DNA of 64,000 nt from UBA4416 sp040389965. GTDB lineage: Bacteria; Bacteroidota; Bacteroidia; B-17B0; Aurantibacillaceae. The translations under genes and the position numbers were made by a program. A model generated the notes under the pieces. That model did not search any database. It saw only the letters and a program-made list of their open reading frames with translations, and was not told the origin of the DNA. Each line of letters begins with the position of its first letter. Positions within the stretch are counted from its first letter, which is position 1. This document shows, piece after piece, positions 62,272 through 64,000 of this stretch. The stretch is taken from positions 14,422-78,421 of the forward strand of contig JAZJZF010000083.1 in the NCBI GenBank assembly GCA_040389965.1, in the 5' to 3' direction.

Positions 62272-64000
62272 ATGAAGCATTACAAATTTTTATTTTTTTT
62301 ACTCATGTTGTTTCCCGGCTTTTTTGCCTTTGCCCAAAGCGAAACAGGAACTTTACAATTCATAAGCCACCATTTTTTTAATAATAAGGACTTGCCCTAT
62401 ACTCAAATAAAAGTAACCAGTAAGGGAACTGTTATTTCGCAATTAGAGACCGAAAAGAGTAACAGCTTTAAACAGTCTTTAGCCTTTGGGACAGTGTATG
62501 ATATTTATTTTACCAATGCCAAATGCCAGACAATGTTTATAAGAGTGTTTGCAAACATACCGGCAGTGAATCATACTCTAAAAACAACTTACGAGCTCGA
62601 CATTCCCTTTTTTCCGAAAGATCCTGCCATGTTTGATACAGCACAGTTTCGAAATCCTTTTCATCAGATCGTATTTGATGGTAAGTCGAAGTTTGTGGAT
62701 GATACTGCTTATATGAATGCGTTCCTCAAAAAAGTAGTAAGGCAGTATGCGGAGGATACGAGCGATTATTTTCAGAAAAAACCTATACACATAAAACAAT
62801 ACGTTCAATTGGTTGGGAAATTAAGCCTGGAGAATGATAAGAAGACCCTGCTTAAAAATAAAACCGTTACGCTGGTTAATAAGAGCGACGGAAAAGTCTT
62901 TACAGCCCAAACCTCTAATCATGGCATTTTTGTTTTTGAGGGAGTTGATCTGGACATTGCCGGTGGTATAAACGTTCAGCTGGCGCCATCAGATAATCCT
63001 AATCATAAAAACATTAAATTGGAAACTATTTTTAATGAAACGGTTGACTATGCTTCGCCTTCTGCCACAGAAGGCTATGTGTTTAAGGATACTGAAAAAA
63101 ACATACTGATAAAGAAACTGATAGATAAAGAGTATAAATATAATATTGGAGGGAAATTAATTTTAAATGATAAATCGTCTAAACATATTGCATCTGATAA
63201 AGAAGTGTATTTGCTGGGAAGTAAAAATAATCAGTTACAAAAAATAAAGACAGATGTTTTCGGGAATTTCCTTTTCAATAAAATTGTTCCCGGTCAAACG
63301 TATACCATTGCCTTTGATACAGCAGAATACGGTATAAGTTCGAAACTGGAAATGTATACTGTAAAAGACAAATTTGTGAAGCGCATGGATTCTTTAAGCG
63401 ATAAACGCTACCTGTATAAATTTACAGCAACGTCGGGTACGGAATTCAATAATTTATTGTTAGACGACTCCGAATTAAAAATGAATGTCAAAGGTCGTTT
63501 ATACGGAGATAACAAAAACAATCCTTTAGGATCTTTTAAAGTATTACTGTTGAACGATAAGTACAATACCATTGATTCGGCCGTAACAAGCAAGGATGGT
63601 GATTTTACATTTAATTACATTCCCTACAACAGGCAGATCATGATCTCGGCAGGCAATGAAAAAAGTATACTAGAGGCCTTTAATAACATATTGGTATTTG
63701 ATAATTCAGAAAACCTGATCAAGATTGTATCAACCGTTAAAGGCTCTAAATTTGATTATAAGCCATTGGCAATAGAGCAAAGCAGAATCACAGAAATATA
63801 TGTGGATGATCCCTGGCTGGAAGTAATTCATTATAAAAAAGGCGGCAAAAAAGTAGACGCCGTTATTGTAGAAAATATTTTGTTCGAATTTGATAAAGCA
63901 GATCTGTTGTCACAGTCGAAACAAACACTTGATAAAATAATTCTGTCTATGCAGATCAATAAAGAATTTAAGATAGAACTTGGTGCACACAGCGATAGCA
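62272..64000 (+). CDS. OmpA-family outer-membrane protein (3' end outside window)
   Basis: At least 576 codons from the ATG at 62272, open to the right edge. The signal peptide (about 1-21, ending FAFAQ) is followed by several carboxypeptidase-like beta domains of about 80-90 residues (VGKLSLENDKKTLLKNKTVTL; NIGGKLILNDKSSK; MNVKGRLYGDNKNNPLG, each with a GNFLF/GDFTFNYI strand). At about 543 the OmpA C-terminal domain begins (NILFEFDKADLLSQSKQTLDKI, ELGAHSDS), so the last about 70-80 residues are missing. The OmpA domain should bind peptidoglycan. The gene is two bases from the deoxynucleoside kinase gene. Confidence 0.9.
   Translation, partial: MKHYKFLFFLLMLFPGFFAFAQSETGTLQFISHHFFNNKDLPYTQIKVTSKGTVISQLETEKSNSFKQSLAFGTVYDIYFTNAKCQTMFIRVFANIPAVNHTLKTTYELDIPFFPKDPAMFDTAQFRNPFHQIVFDGKSKFVDDTAYMNAFLKKVVRQYAEDTSDYFQKKPIHIKQYVQLVGKLSLENDKKTLLKNKTVTLVNKSDGKVFTAQTSNHGIFVFEGVDLDIAGGINVQLAPSDNPNHKNIKLETIFNETVDYASPSATEGYVFKDTEKNILIKKLIDKEYKYNIGGKLILNDKSSKHIASDKEVYLLGSKNNQLQKIKTDVFGNFLFNKIVPGQTYTIAFDTAEYGISSKLEMYTVKDKFVKRMDSLSDKRYLYKFTATSGTEFNNLLLDDSELKMNVKGRLYGDNKNNPLGSFKVLLLNDKYNTIDSAVTSKDGDFTFNYIPYNRQIMISAGNEKSILEAFNNILVFDNSENLIKIVSTVKGSKFDYKPLAIEQSRITEIYVDDPWLEVIHYKKGGKKVDAVIVENILFEFDKADLLSQSKQTLDKIILSMQINKEFKIELGAHSDS

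Overview
The window comes from a low-GC member of the Bacteroidota. Signs of this are type IX secretion system (T9SS) sorting domains of both type A and type B, a PorP/SprF-family protein, promoter boxes of the TAnnTTTG kind instead of E. coli-like -10 boxes, and few visible Shine-Dalgarno sites. A run of 10 N inside ruvX shows that this is a scaffolded draft assembly. No CRISPR array, rRNA, complete insertion sequence or prophage was seen.

Region 1-21315 is the accessory, surface-directed part. A minus-strand operon of five almost abutting genes (13856 down past position 1) encodes a PorP/SprF protein with a SPOR-like tail, a PKD/Ig-like protein with a type B T9SS sorting domain, an outer-membrane beta-barrel, a six-module fibronectin-III-like protein, and a giant protein that runs off the left edge. 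That protein has a signal peptide, a zincin motif, a pretoxin-like segment, a His/Cys module and, in its last visible part, a D...ExK nuclease-like signature. I read the operon as a candidate polymorphic-toxin locus tied to T9SS. From the same divergent promoter region a plus-strand set encodes two tandem tail-collar proteins, a 1441-residue PKD adhesin with a type A sorting domain, and a secreted protein of unknown role.

Region 21340-33137 mixes housekeeping and accessory genes: a Fic protein preceded by a striking tandem operator array, tRNA-Arg(CCG), a YihY/BrkB membrane protein, a fatty acid hydroxylase, a second type B T9SS protein, a glycosyltransferase-like membrane protein, a DUF423 protein, a DUF4476 protein and a saccharopine dehydrogenase. 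Region 33244-39274 holds two divergent type A T9SS proteins, one of them with a phytase-like esterase domain.

Region 39342-51244 starts with ruvX. It continues with a wHTH regulator flanked by two genes that share an ACTTTG-N5-CAAAGT promoter palindrome, and then a long run of small membrane proteins containing two Coq4-like proteins, an SRPBCC protein, a metallophosphoesterase, a DUF4173 protein and a DUF1361 protein. Two genes in this run share a conserved inverted-repeat leader. Diacylglycerol kinase, a nucleoside phosphorylase, a SirB1-like protein and a cyanophycinase-like peptidase follow.

Region 51324-64000 holds a 2071-residue alpha-2-macroglobulin, DinB and YdcF proteins, an intergenic stretch of repeat elements, SppA, and a folK - deoxynucleoside kinase - OmpA-family operon that runs off the right edge.
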